Assembly (NCBI GenBank): GCA_016703125.1
Contig: JADJCR010000005.1
Location: forward strand, 186,001 to 250,000
Reading direction: 5' to 3'
DNA from: Micrococcales bacterium
GTDB taxonomy: Bacteria > Actinomycetota > Actinomycetes > S36-B12 > UBA10799
Length of the DNA: 64,000 nt
How positions within the stretch are numbered: position 1 is the stretch's first letter; each line of letters begins with the position of its first letter. Positions 16,981 through 24,613 of this stretch are shown one piece after another. The notes under the pieces were generated by a model. It was not told where the DNA came from and ran no database searches. It was given only the letters and a program-made list of their open reading frames with translations. The translations under genes were made by a program, and so were the position numbers.

Positions 16981-18375
16981 TCAGGGACCGGCCTGTGTAT
17001 GACCCTCGTGTTCCAGTGACTCCTGGCCATCGACCGCGGACCGTGTCATCGCGGCGGCCAGTTCCGCGGGCACCTTCGCGCGCACCCGGGTCCCGCGCTC
17101 CTCGTGGTCCACGCTGACATCGGTACCGACCGCGTACATCCGTGCGACGAGATCGCCGCGCTCGTAGGGGATCACCAGGTCCACGCTCATGCGCGGATCG
17201 GGCAGGCGCTCGTCCAAGGCGGTGAGCAGGTCATCGATCCCGGCGCCGGTGAGCGCGGAGACTTCGAGGACCGCCGGGATCTCGCGCCGGATCTGCGCCA
17301 GGATATCCGCGTCGGCCACGTCGGCCTTGTTGACCACTACCAGTTCTGCCCGGTGGGGGTCGCTGTCCCGCATCGCGTCACGCACGGCCTGCAACTGCCC
17401 GAACGGGTCGGTGTCGGTGCCGTCGATGACGATGAGCAGCAGGTCGCCCGCGGCGACCTCTTCCAGCGTGGACTTGAAGGCCTCCACGAGTTCGTGGGGC
17501 AGGTGCCGCACGAAACCGACGGTGTCAGTGATGGTGAAGTTCCGGCCCGACGGCGTGCGGCCTCGGCGGACGGTCGGATCCAGTGTGGCGAACAGCGCGT
17601 CATCCACGAGCAGGCCCGCTCCGGTGAGCCGGTTCAAGAGACTCGACTTGCCGGCGTTGGTGTAGCCGGCCAGCACCACGGAGGGGTCGTCGGAGTGGCG
17701 ACGTCGGGCCGCCTTGGACGAGCGCACCCGGTCCAGCCCGCGCAACTGGCGACGCAGCCGGGTCATCTGCGCGCGGATGCGACGGCGGTCGGTCTCGATC
17801 TTGGTCTCGCCAGGTCCACGGGTGCCGATACCCGCGCCCTGCTGGCTGAGGGCCTCCCCCCAACCGCGCAGCCGGGGCAACATGTACTCCATCTGCGCCA
17901 GGGCGACCTGTGCCTTGCCCTCCTTGCTGCGCGCATGCTGGGCGAAGATGTCCAGGATCAGCCAGGTGCGGTCGACGACCTTCACCCCCACCACGGCTTC
18001 CAGTTTGCGCAGTTGTCCGGGGGTGAGTTCCCCATCGCAGATCACGGTGTCGGCGCCGGTGGCCCGCACGATGTCACGCAGTTCCCGGGCCTTCCCGGAT
18101 CCCACGTAGGTGGCCGGGTCGGGCACTGAGCGCCTCTGCGTCACCCCTTCGAGCACCACCGAACCGGCGGTCTCGGCCAGCCGCGCGAGTTCGGCCAGTG
18201 ACCGATCAGCGTCCTGCACGCTGCCATGTGTCCACACCCCCACCAGGACCACCCGCTCCAGGCGGACCTGCCGGTATTCGACCTCGGTGATGTCCTCGAG
18301 TTCGGTCGACAGCCCCGGGACGCGGCGCAGCGCCTCACGATCGGCCAGTTGATCTTCAATACGCAGGTCGGTCAC
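16981..18375 (-). CDS. hflX: Ribosome-associated GTPase HflX
   Basis: A 464-residue GTPase that splits stalled or stressed ribosomes. The N-terminal HflX domain holds TYVGSGKARELRDIV and ELTPGQLRKLE. The glycine-rich linker GAGIGTRGPGETKIETDRRRI at about 190 is the family hallmark. The G domain has GYTNAGKSSLLNRL (G1), DPTVRRG (G2), DTVGF (G3) and NKAD (G4). The C-terminal domain ends with an acidic tail. The first gene product downstream of dapF, it overlaps the dapF stop by 4 nt (ATGA). Confidence 0.95.
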   Translation of the reverse strand: MTDLRIEDQLADREALRRVPGLSTELEDITEVEYRQVRLERVVLVGVWTHGSVQDADRSLAELARLAETAGSVVLEGVTQRRSVPDPATYVGSGKARELRDIVRATGADTVICDGELTPGQLRKLEAVVGVKVVDRTWLILDIFAQHARSKEGKAQVALAQMEYMLPRLRGWGEALSQQGAGIGTRGPGETKIETDRRRIRAQMTRLRRQLRGLDRVRSSKAARRRHSDDPSVVLAGYTNAGKSSLLNRLTGAGLLVDDALFATLDPTVRRGRTPSGRNFTITDTVGFVRHLPHELVEAFKSTLEEVAAGDLLLIVIDGTDTDPFGQLQAVRDAMRDSDPHRAELVVVNKADVADADILAQIRREIPAVLEVSALTGAGIDDLLTALDERLPDPRMSVDLVIPYERGDLVARMYAVGTDVSVDHEERGTRVRAKVPAELAAAMTRSAVDGQESLEHEGHTQAGP

Positions 18376-19187
18376 AAGAACAACTCCGAGAGATCCTCGC
18401 CGAGGGTGCCATCGGCTACCAGTACGGCGGGGCCGGTCAAATCCAGCGTGCCGTGTGCAGTGCGTGTCACCCGTAGACTCCCGCCCGGCACATCCACCCG
18501 GACTTCGGCCGGACCTTCGACCCCCGCCCGCGCCAGCACCCGGTCCGCGACCGCGCAGATCCCGGTGCCGCAGGACAGGGTCTCCCCGACACCGCGCTCA
18601 TGCACCCGCATCCGCGCGTGGCGGCCGGGTTCGAGGACTTCCACGAACTCGACGTTCTGACCCTCCGGGAACACCGACGACCGCACAGTCGGCGCATCGT
18701 GAAGGTCCCCCACGTCGTCCAGCTCGTCGACGAAGGTGACCGCGTGGGGGTTGGGCATGAAGACAGCATCTGCTGGCCACACCCGGTCACCGACCTGCAC
18801 CGTGACCGCCGAGTCACTGTTCCTGGCCGGGCCCATGTCGACGGTGATGTCCGCGTCCATGCGCACCCGCAGGCTGCCACCGCGGGTGATGATGCTGAAC
18901 TCGTCACCGTCCACGAAACCCTCCCTGTGCAGGAAGGCGGCGAACACCCTGGCACCGTTGCCGCACATCTCACCGATCGACCCGTCGGCGTTGTGGTAGT
19001 CCATGAACCAGCTGTCGCCATCCGGGACGACCCGGATCAGGCCGTCCGCACCGATCCCGAACCGCCTGTCGCAGACCGCCCGCACCGCCTCCGGCGTGAC
19101 CTGCAGTTCGTCGCGCGGGTCGGCAAGCAGCACGAAGTCATTGCCCGTGCCATGGCCTTTGGTGAAGGCGACTCTGCGCGTACTCAT
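18372..19187 (-). CDS. dapF: Diaminopimelate epimerase
   Basis: Interconverts LL- and meso-diaminopimelate, giving the peptidoglycan cross-link residue and the lysine precursor, by a two-base cofactor-free mechanism. The 271-residue protein starts FTKGHGTGNDFVLL. Both catalytic cysteines are present: Cys75 in MCGNGARVF and Cys206 in LSCGTGIC. Together with dapA at 36.2 kb it indicates a DAP-type wall and lysine route. It overlaps miaA and hflX by 4 nt on either side, so the three genes form one coupled unit. Confidence 0.97.
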   Translation of the reverse strand: MSTRRVAFTKGHGTGNDFVLLADPRDELQVTPEAVRAVCDRRFGIGADGLIRVVPDGDSWFMDYHNADGSIGEMCGNGARVFAAFLHREGFVDGDEFSIITRGGSLRVRMDADITVDMGPARNSDSAVTVQVGDRVWPADAVFMPNPHAVTFVDELDDVGDLHDAPTVRSSVFPEGQNVEFVEVLEPGRHARMRVHERGVGETLSCGTGICAVADRVLARAGVEGPAEVRVDVPGGSLRVTRTAHGTLDLTGPAVLVADGTLGEDLSELFL

Positions 19188-20086
19188 GGCTCTAGAGTGC
19201 CAAGGATCGCCTCGAACTGCGACAGGGATTCCGCCCAGCGAACGCGCTGATCACGCCGGAACCAGGAACGTTGGCGGCGGGCAAGCCTCCTGGTGGCGAC
19301 GACAACCTGCTCACGGGCGGTGTCCGGATCGTCGCCGCGGTCCAGTGCGTCGAGGAGCTGCCGGTAGCCCACCGCACGCGATGCGGTCCTGGCCCGCCGC
19401 AGGCGCTCCGCGAGGCCGAGCACCTCACCGACCAGCCCTGCGTCCCACATCTGATCGACCCGCAGTCCGATGGCCCGGTCGACGGCGTCCGTTCCTGGAT
19501 CCCACCCGACGCGCAGGGTGGGCGTCCATTCCCCGCCTGTGGCGAGTGTCGCTGTGAACGGTTCGCCGGTGATCTCGTTGACCTCCAGGGCGCGCACGAT
19601 CCGGCGGGCATTCGTGGGCAGGATCGCGGCCGCGGCGGCCGGGTCGACCTCAGCCAGCCGGGCGTGCATCCGCTCCGGACCCACCCCCCGCAACTCACCC
19701 TCGAGACGCTCACGCACGACCGGGTCGGTCCCCGGGAACCGCAGATCGTCCAGCACCGCTTGTACGTAGAGCCCCGACCCACCGACCAGCAGTGGGGTCC
19801 GGCCGCGGTCTCGCACAGCCGTGATGGCCTCGCGGGCCCGGTCGCGGAACCAGACGACATCCAGTGGGTCCTCGACATCATGGGTGTCGATGAGGTGGTG
19901 CGGCACGGCCAGGCGGTCGCCTGGGCTGGGCTTGGCTGTTCCGATGTCCATCCCGCGATACACGCAGAAGGCATCGGCGTTGACGATCTCGGCGTCCCAC
20001 CGCTCAGCTACCCGCATCGCCAGTGCCGACTTGCCGGACGCGGTGGGTCCCACGATCGCTAGCACCGGGGTCGTCTCGTTCGACAC
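19184..20086 (-). CDS. miaA: tRNA dimethylallyltransferase MiaA
   Basis: Transfers a dimethylallyl group to N6 of A37 in tRNAs reading UNN codons; MiaB, encoded nearby, then methylthiolates it. The 300-residue protein has the P-loop GPTASGKS at 13-20, NADAFCVYRGMDIGTAKP, LVGGSGLYVQAVLDDL and SRAVGYRQLL. GTG 20086 is chosen because GGAGG lies about 10 nt upstream and homology starts at VLAIVGP; a longer in-frame extension to 20143 is not conserved. The start is divergent from the small gene at 20146, with 59 nt between. Its stop overlaps dapF by 4 nt. Confidence 0.95.
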   Translation of the reverse strand: MSNETTPVLAIVGPTASGKSALAMRVAERWDAEIVNADAFCVYRGMDIGTAKPSPGDRLAVPHHLIDTHDVEDPLDVVWFRDRAREAITAVRDRGRTPLLVGGSGLYVQAVLDDLRFPGTDPVVRERLEGELRGVGPERMHARLAEVDPAAAAAILPTNARRIVRALEVNEITGEPFTATLATGGEWTPTLRVGWDPGTDAVDRAIGLRVDQMWDAGLVGEVLGLAERLRRARTASRAVGYRQLLDALDRGDDPDTAREQVVVATRRLARRQRSWFRRDQRVRWAESLSQFEAILGTLEP

Positions 20087-20145
20087 CCCCCGATTGTCCT
20101 CCCTATCCTGGGGACGCCGCGCGGATCCCGGCGAAGGAGACATCT

Positions 20146-20433
20146 GTGAGCACGTTCGACGAGATGAAGAAGAAGGCCGACGACCTGGTGGACAAGGCGG
20201 TGGCCGCAGCCGACGAGCAGGGAGACAAGATCGCCGCTGCCTTGGACAAGGTGGCTGACACCATCGACGAGAAAACAGGTGGCGGCGCCTCCGCGGTCAC
20301 GGCGAAGGTCGACGGGGCGGTGTCCGGCGCAGTCAGCCACGCCCAGAGCGCGGCCGCTGCGGCATCCCAGAAGGCCACCGAGGCCGCCGGGACTCTCAAG
20401 GGCGCCGTGGCGAAGAAACCGGAGGAGGGCTGA
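20146..20433 (+). CDS. Small MT0933-like antitoxin-family protein
   Basis: A 95-residue, Ala/Lys/Asp-rich helical protein. STFDEMKKKADDLVDKAV, KVADTIDEKTGGGASAV and the following coiled segments resemble the actinobacterial MT0933-type antitoxin family, whose members carry an F-I-D-E-K-T-G-G motif. GTG 20146 has an AAGGAG ribosome binding site 7 nt upstream, which decides the start. No partner toxin is adjacent: the next gene is an extradiol-dioxygenase-like protein 8 nt downstream, and miaA is divergent. It could equally be a general stress or cell-envelope helical protein. The role is not established. Confidence 0.6.
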   Translation: MSTFDEMKKKADDLVDKAVAAADEQGDKIAAALDKVADTIDEKTGGGASAVTAKVDGAVSGAVSHAQSAAAAASQKATEAAGTLKGAVAKKPEEG

Positions 20434-20441
20434 GTCCCGGG

Positions 20442-21087
20442 GTGGGCTCGGCCCGGATCGCGTTTCTGCCCACCGCCCCCCTGCTGATGCCGGACGTGGC
20501 CACCGGGGCCACCCGCGACCTTGACACCATCCGCAGCGCCGCTCGCCGCGGGGTGGATCTGGTGTGCCGGGACGCCGAGGCGCTGGCTGTGCTGGTGCCC
20601 GGTGACGCCGACCATGCCTTGGATTCATGGTCGCTGAGCGGCTACGGAGTGACAGTGGGCGCGGGATGCGCCGAGCCCCTGCCCGTCGCGATCGCCGGTT
20701 GGCTGCTGGCGGGGCGTCCGGCGCACGTTCTGGGCGCCCAACTCGCTGCCGAACGCCTCGCCGACTTCGATGGGGTACTGGTCATGGGGGACGGCAGTTC
20801 GTCGCGCTCGGAGAAGGCTCCCGGACATCTCGACGACCGGGCCGTCCCGTTCGACACCGGTGTCATGGACGCCCTTCGAGGCGGCGATGCCGTGGCGCTG
20901 GCGGACCTGGATCTGCAGACCGCCGCATCTGTGGGTGCGGCAGGCGCTGTCGTGGCGGGCCCTCGGTGGCTGCGTGGCCGCGGTCGACGAGGCCGAGGTC
21001 CTCGCGGTGGACGACCAGTACGGCGTGCTCTATGTAGTCGCTACGTGGCACGCACAGTGGGCAGGCCGAGCAAGACGCCCGGCGTAG
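20442..21087 (+). CDS. Class III extradiol-dioxygenase-like protein, with an apparent frameshift
   Basis: Resembles the short actinobacterial extradiol-dioxygenase-like protein commonly encoded beside miaA/miaB. The N-terminal part reads from GTG 20442 (VGSARIAFLPTAPLLMPDV, PVAIAGWLLAGRP, DGVLVMGDGS). The C-terminal part is in another frame: ALSWRALGG, EAEVLAVDDQYGVLYVVATWHAQW, ending at 21087. The switch lies at about 20940-20955. Removing one base gives a continuous 214-residue protein. GGAGGAGGG upstream may provide the ribosome binding site. The 3' end overlaps the convergent miaB by 47 nt. Whether the family is enzymatically active is unknown. Confidence 0.65.
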
Positions 21088-22465
21088 CCTGCTGTGCCGC
21101 AGCCGCATGCCGATCCCCGGCCGTCGTGTGTTCCACGTGCACCATTTCCCCGTCGGCCACGAGGTGGTGGGGCGCGGCGTACGTCACCTGCACTGTCACG
21201 AGATCCCCGGGACGGGCAACATCCTGGGGGTCCAGGAAGTGCACGAGGCGCCCGTCGCGAGCCCTGCCGGACGTGCGCCGCGTGTGGGCGTCCTTGCGCC
21301 CCTCCCCCACGGCCACCAGGACCTCGACCTGCTCACCCACCAGCGCGCGATTCTCCTCCCAGGAGATCTGCTCAACGACGTCCACCAGTCGCACGTACCG
21401 CGCTTGGACAACGTCGTGAGGCACCTGATCCCGGTAGTCGGCCGCTGGGGTCCCGGGCCGTGGTGAGTACTGGAACGTGAAGGCACCGGCGAACCGTGCC
21501 TCCCGCACGACGTCGAGGGTCTGCTGGAAGTCCTCCTCGGTCTCGCCCGGGAACCCCACGATGATGTCGGTGGTGATCGCCGCATCGGGCATGGCCCGCC
21601 GGACTCGCTGCAGGATCCCTAGGAATCGGTCAGCGCGGTAACTGCGCCGCATCCTGCGCAACACCTCGTCACTGCCCGACTGCAGCGGCATGTGCAACTG
21701 GGGCATGACGTTCGGCGTCGACGCCATGGCATCGATCACGTCGTCGGTGAAGTCCCTCGGGTGCGGGCTGGTGAACCGCACCCGGCGCAGCCCCGCCACC
21801 TTGCCGCAGGCGCGCAACAGTTCGGCGAACCCGTGCGTCCCCCCGTACCGGTAGGCGTTGACGTTCTGCCCGAGCAGGGTCACCTCCAGCACGCCGTCCG
21901 CGACGAGGTGCTCCACCTCGGCCAGGATGTCCTCGGGGGCGCGGTCCTGCTCTTTGCCACGCAGAGACGGCACGATGCAGAACGTGCACGTGTTGTTGCA
22001 CCCGACGCTGATCGCCACCCAGCCGCTGTACGCCGACTCCCGCCGGGTCGGCAGGTTGGACGGGAAGCCGGCGAGTTGCTCCAGGATCTCCACCTGCGCC
22101 TCATTGCGGAAGCGGGCTCGTTCGAGCAGTTCCGGCAACGAGCCCAGATTGTGGGTGCCGAAGACCACGTCCACCCAGGGTGCGCGATCGACGATGGTCG
22201 ACCTGTCCTTCTGTGCCAGGCACCCACCGACGGCGATTTGCAGCTGCGGGTTAGCCTGCTTCAACGGCCGCAGGTGCCCCAGGTTCCCGTAGAGGCGATT
22301 GTCTGCGTTCTCCCGCACCGCGCACGTGTTGAACACGATCAGATCCGGCGTCGCCTCGTCCGCGGCACGCGTGTAGCCGGCCTCCTCCAGCAGTCCGGCG
22401 AGGCGTTCGGAGTCGTGAACATTCATCTGGCACCCGTAGGTGCGCACTTCATAGGTGCGGGGCAT
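21041..22465 (-). CDS. miaB: tRNA-2-methylthio-N6-dimethylallyladenosine synthase MiaB
   Basis: A radical SAM methylthiotransferase that converts i6A37, made by MiaA, to ms2i6A37. The 474-residue protein has the N-terminal UPF0004 domain with three cysteines (TYGCQMN, FNTCAVRENA, VGGCLAQK) for the auxiliary cluster, the radical SAM motif CNNTCTFC at about 155, and a C-terminal TRAM domain (EVLVAVGEGRKD to GDLVTVQVTYA). The last 20 or so residues form a tail beyond the TRAM domain and overlap the convergent gene. It starts 27 nt after the recX stop on the same strand, so it is probably cotranscribed with recA-recX. Confidence 0.96.
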   Translation of the reverse strand: MPRTYEVRTYGCQMNVHDSERLAGLLEEAGYTRAADEATPDLIVFNTCAVRENADNRLYGNLGHLRPLKQANPQLQIAVGGCLAQKDRSTIVDRAPWVDVVFGTHNLGSLPELLERARFRNEAQVEILEQLAGFPSNLPTRRESAYSGWVAISVGCNNTCTFCIVPSLRGKEQDRAPEDILAEVEHLVADGVLEVTLLGQNVNAYRYGGTHGFAELLRACGKVAGLRRVRFTSPHPRDFTDDVIDAMASTPNVMPQLHMPLQSGSDEVLRRMRRSYRADRFLGILQRVRRAMPDAAITTDIIVGFPGETEEDFQQTLDVVREARFAGAFTFQYSPRPGTPAADYRDQVPHDVVQARYVRLVDVVEQISWEENRALVGEQVEVLVAVGEGRKDAHTRRTSGRARDGRLVHFLDPQDVARPGDLVTVQVTYAAPHHLVADGEMVHVEHTTAGDRHAAAAQQATPGVLLGLPTVRAT

Positions 22466-22492
22466 GGTCCCTCCAGGGTACGTGCCGGCTGT

Positions 22493-22987
22493 TCACACGG
22501 CTTCCGAGGTGACCTCCTCGACCGCACGTGCGATGGCCGTTCGGGCGTCGTCCAGCGAGTGGCCCCGCCGCAGCAGGAACGCGACCAGGCGCCGCTCGTC
22601 CTTCAGGTCCAGCGGGAGTAGGCAACGCGCCACGCGCCCGCGAACCTGCGCGACCGCGGCCTCCAGCGTGTCCTGCACGTCCACGCCCGACAGCACTTCG
22701 TCGATGACGACATCAGGCACCTTGTGCGAGCGCAGTTCCCGGCGCAGTGCGGCGGTACCCAGACCACGGGTGCGCATCCGCGACTCGACCCACAGCCGGG
22801 CGTAGGCGCGGTCGTCGAGCAAACCCACCTCGACGAACCGGTCGACGATCTCGTCGGCGACGTCGGAGGGTATCCCCCGGGCGCACAGGATCTCGTGCAT
22901 CTCCCGCTGCGTACGCGGTCGGGCCTCCAACTGCCGCAGTGCGATCAGGCGGCCGACCTCCTTGGGATCGGACGACTGCTCGCTCAC
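22493..22987 (-). CDS. recX: Regulatory protein RecX
   Basis: Modulates RecA filaments by binding and limiting their growth. The 164-residue helical protein shows the three tandem repeats of the family: ALRQLEARPRTQREMHEILC, VDRFVEVGLLDDRAYARLWV and LRRELRSHKVPDVVIDEVL. The start overlaps the recA stop by 4 nt, so translation is coupled to recA. miaB follows 27 nt later. Confidence 0.93.
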   Translation of the reverse strand: MSEQSSDPKEVGRLIALRQLEARPRTQREMHEILCARGIPSDVADEIVDRFVEVGLLDDRAYARLWVESRMRTRGLGTAALRRELRSHKVPDVVIDEVLSGVDVQDTLEAAVAQVRGRVARCLLPLDLKDERRLVAFLLRRGHSLDDARTAIARAVEEVTSEAV

Positions 22988-24071
22988 AGGTCCAGCGGCC
23001 CCGGCTCCGGCACCCCGGCCGTCAGGTCGACGACCTCATCGGCCGGTGCGTCCAGCCTCGCGCCGATGCCCAGCTTCTCCTTGAGCCGCTTCTCCAACTC
23101 GTCTGTCAGGTCCGGGTTGTCACGAAGGAACGCCCGCGCGTTTTCCTTGCCCTGCCCCAGTTGATCGCCTTCGTAGGTGTACCAAGCCCCGGACTTGCGG
23201 ACCAGACCCTCTTCCACACCCAGGTCGATCAATCCGCCCTCGCGGGAGATGCCGATGCCGTAGAGGATGTCGAACTCAGCCTGCTTGAACGGAGGTGCGA
23301 CCTTGTTCTTGACGACCTTCACGCGAGTGCGGTTGCCCACGGGTTCGGTGCCGTCCTTGAGCGTCTCGATCCGGCGCACATCCAGCCGAATCGAGGAGTA
23401 GAACTTCAGGGCACGCCCACCCGTGGTGGTCTCCGGTGAGCCGAACATCACGCCGATCTTCTCGCGCAACTGGTTGATGAAGATCGCCGTCGTCCCGGTG
23501 CCCTTGAGCGCGCCGGTCATCTTGCGAAGCGCCTGGCTCATCAGCCGAGCCTGCAACCCAACGTGACTGTCGCCCATCTCGCCCTCGATCTCCGCCCGCG
23601 GCACCAGCGCCGCCACCGAGTCGATGACGATGATGTCGATGGCGCTGGAACGCACCAGCATGTCGGAGATCTCCAAGGCCTGCTCACCAGTGTCCGGCTG
23701 GCTGACGAGCAGGGCGTCGATGTCCACCCCGAGCTTGGCCGCATACTCCGGGTCCAGGGCGTGCTCGGCGTCGATGAAGGCGGCGATGCCGCCGGCCTTC
23801 TGCGCGCTCGCGATCGCATGCAGGGCCACTGTGGTCTTACCACTGGACTCCGGGCCGTAGATCTCCACCACGCGGCCGCGCGGGAGCCCACCGATGCCCA
23901 GCGCGAGGTCCAGCGTGATCGAACCGGTCGGGATCACCTCGATCGGGGTCCGCCCTCGTCGCCGAGGCGCATGACCGATCCCTTGCCGAACTGCTTGTCG
24001 ATCTGGGCCAGCGCCTGCTCCAGCGCCTTCGCGCGTTCCGGCGCGACCTTCTTCTTACTGTCCTGGGCCAT
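22984..24071 (-). CDS. recA: Recombinase RecA, with an apparent 1-nt deletion near the N terminus
   Basis: ATP-dependent strand-exchange protein and co-protease for LexA cleavage. From ATG 24071 the frame reads MAQDSKKKVAPERAKALEQA and KQFGKGSVMRLGDEG and then fails. Homology resumes one frame over at PIEVIPTGSITLDLALGIGG, with Walker A GPESSGKTT, IIVIDSVAALVP, the L2-region FINQLREKIGVMFGSPETTTGG and a C-terminal acidic end. The break is at 23946-23956, where GAGGGC-GGACC lacks one C against the expected GAGGGC-CGGACC. Adding it gives 362 residues. A GGAAGGAT ribosome binding site precedes ATG 24071, and a LexA box lies 105 nt upstream. A sequencing indel is more likely than a true null allele. 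Confidence 0.95.
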
Positions 24072-24175
24072 GTCGGTGGATCCTTCCGCTACGTCGTGCG
24101 TGGGCTTCGTCTGCGACGCTACCCAGGAGGTGCGACATGCGTACCGCGCCGCGCCGTTCCTGTGGAAAGAATAAC

Positions 24176-24187
24176 GAACGCCTGTTC
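24176..24187. promoter_or_regulatory. LexA (SOS) box upstream of recA
   Basis: On the minus strand the site reads GAACAGGCGTTC, an exact GAAC-N4-GTTC match that differs by one base from the known mycobacterial recA box. It lies about 105 nt before the recA start and next to the DUF3046 stop. Confidence 0.85.
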
Positions 24188-24210
24188 GACAGGGAAGCCG
24201 ACACGCCCAG

Positions 24211-24405
24211 TCAGCGCCAGCGCGGCGGCAGCCCGAGGTTCGCCACCACCGCCCGCCACACGGCTTTCGCGTCCTCCCCGTCGCGCAGTGCCTGCTCCAC
24301 GGTGCGCCCGCCGAGTTCGGTCAGCACGTGATCGTGGGCCCACGACGCGAAGTAGCCAGCTCCGAGCACCTGCTCCATCCGGGCCCAGAACTCCGTGAGT
24401 CGCAC
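24211..24405 (-). CDS. DUF3046 family protein
   Basis: A 64-residue protein of a conserved actinobacterial family found directly upstream of recA. MRLTEFWARMEQVLG, SWAHDHVLTELGGRTVEQAL and AVWRAVVANLGLPPRWR match the family throughout. No function is established. It is on the recA strand with about 140 nt between, containing the recA LexA box. Its start is divergent from lhr at 24614. Confidence 0.9.
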   Translation of the reverse strand: MRLTEFWARMEQVLGAGYFASWAHDHVLTELGGRTVEQALRDGEDAKAVWRAVVANLGLPPRWR

Positions 24406-24438
24406 CGGACCAGTCTCGCAGTCGGGCCCGGCGGCGCC

Positions 24439-24506
24439 CGCTCCCAGCCCAAGGCGGGAGCGATACCGCTACCCGGGAGCGGTCCAACCCCGGTTGCTTC
24501 GCTCCC
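24439..24506. repeat. Repeated CGCTCCC / GGGAGCG inverted elements
   Basis: Four 7-nt elements occur in the divergent DUF3046-lhr spacer: CGCTCCC at 24439-24445, GGGAGCG at 24456-24462, GGGAGCG at 24475-24481 and CGCTCCC at 24500-24506. The first two and last two can form consecutive hairpins with 10-nt and 18-nt loops. No T tract follows, so they are more likely regulatory or structural than terminators. Confidence 0.5.
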
Positions 24507-24613
24507 CGATGTACGAACCTCTCCCGCCCTTCGCCCGAGGAGGGCGGCCGGCACCGGCGGGCCGGCCACGCACCGACGGGCCCGGCGTCAGACCCCGGCG
24601 GCAGAATGTCGAT

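Noticed and set aside
19184..20086. MiaA with a Cys where many homologues have Gln in the NADxxQVY motif
   Set aside because: E. coli MiaA also lacks this Gln, so the position is not strictly conserved and no loss of function can be claimed.
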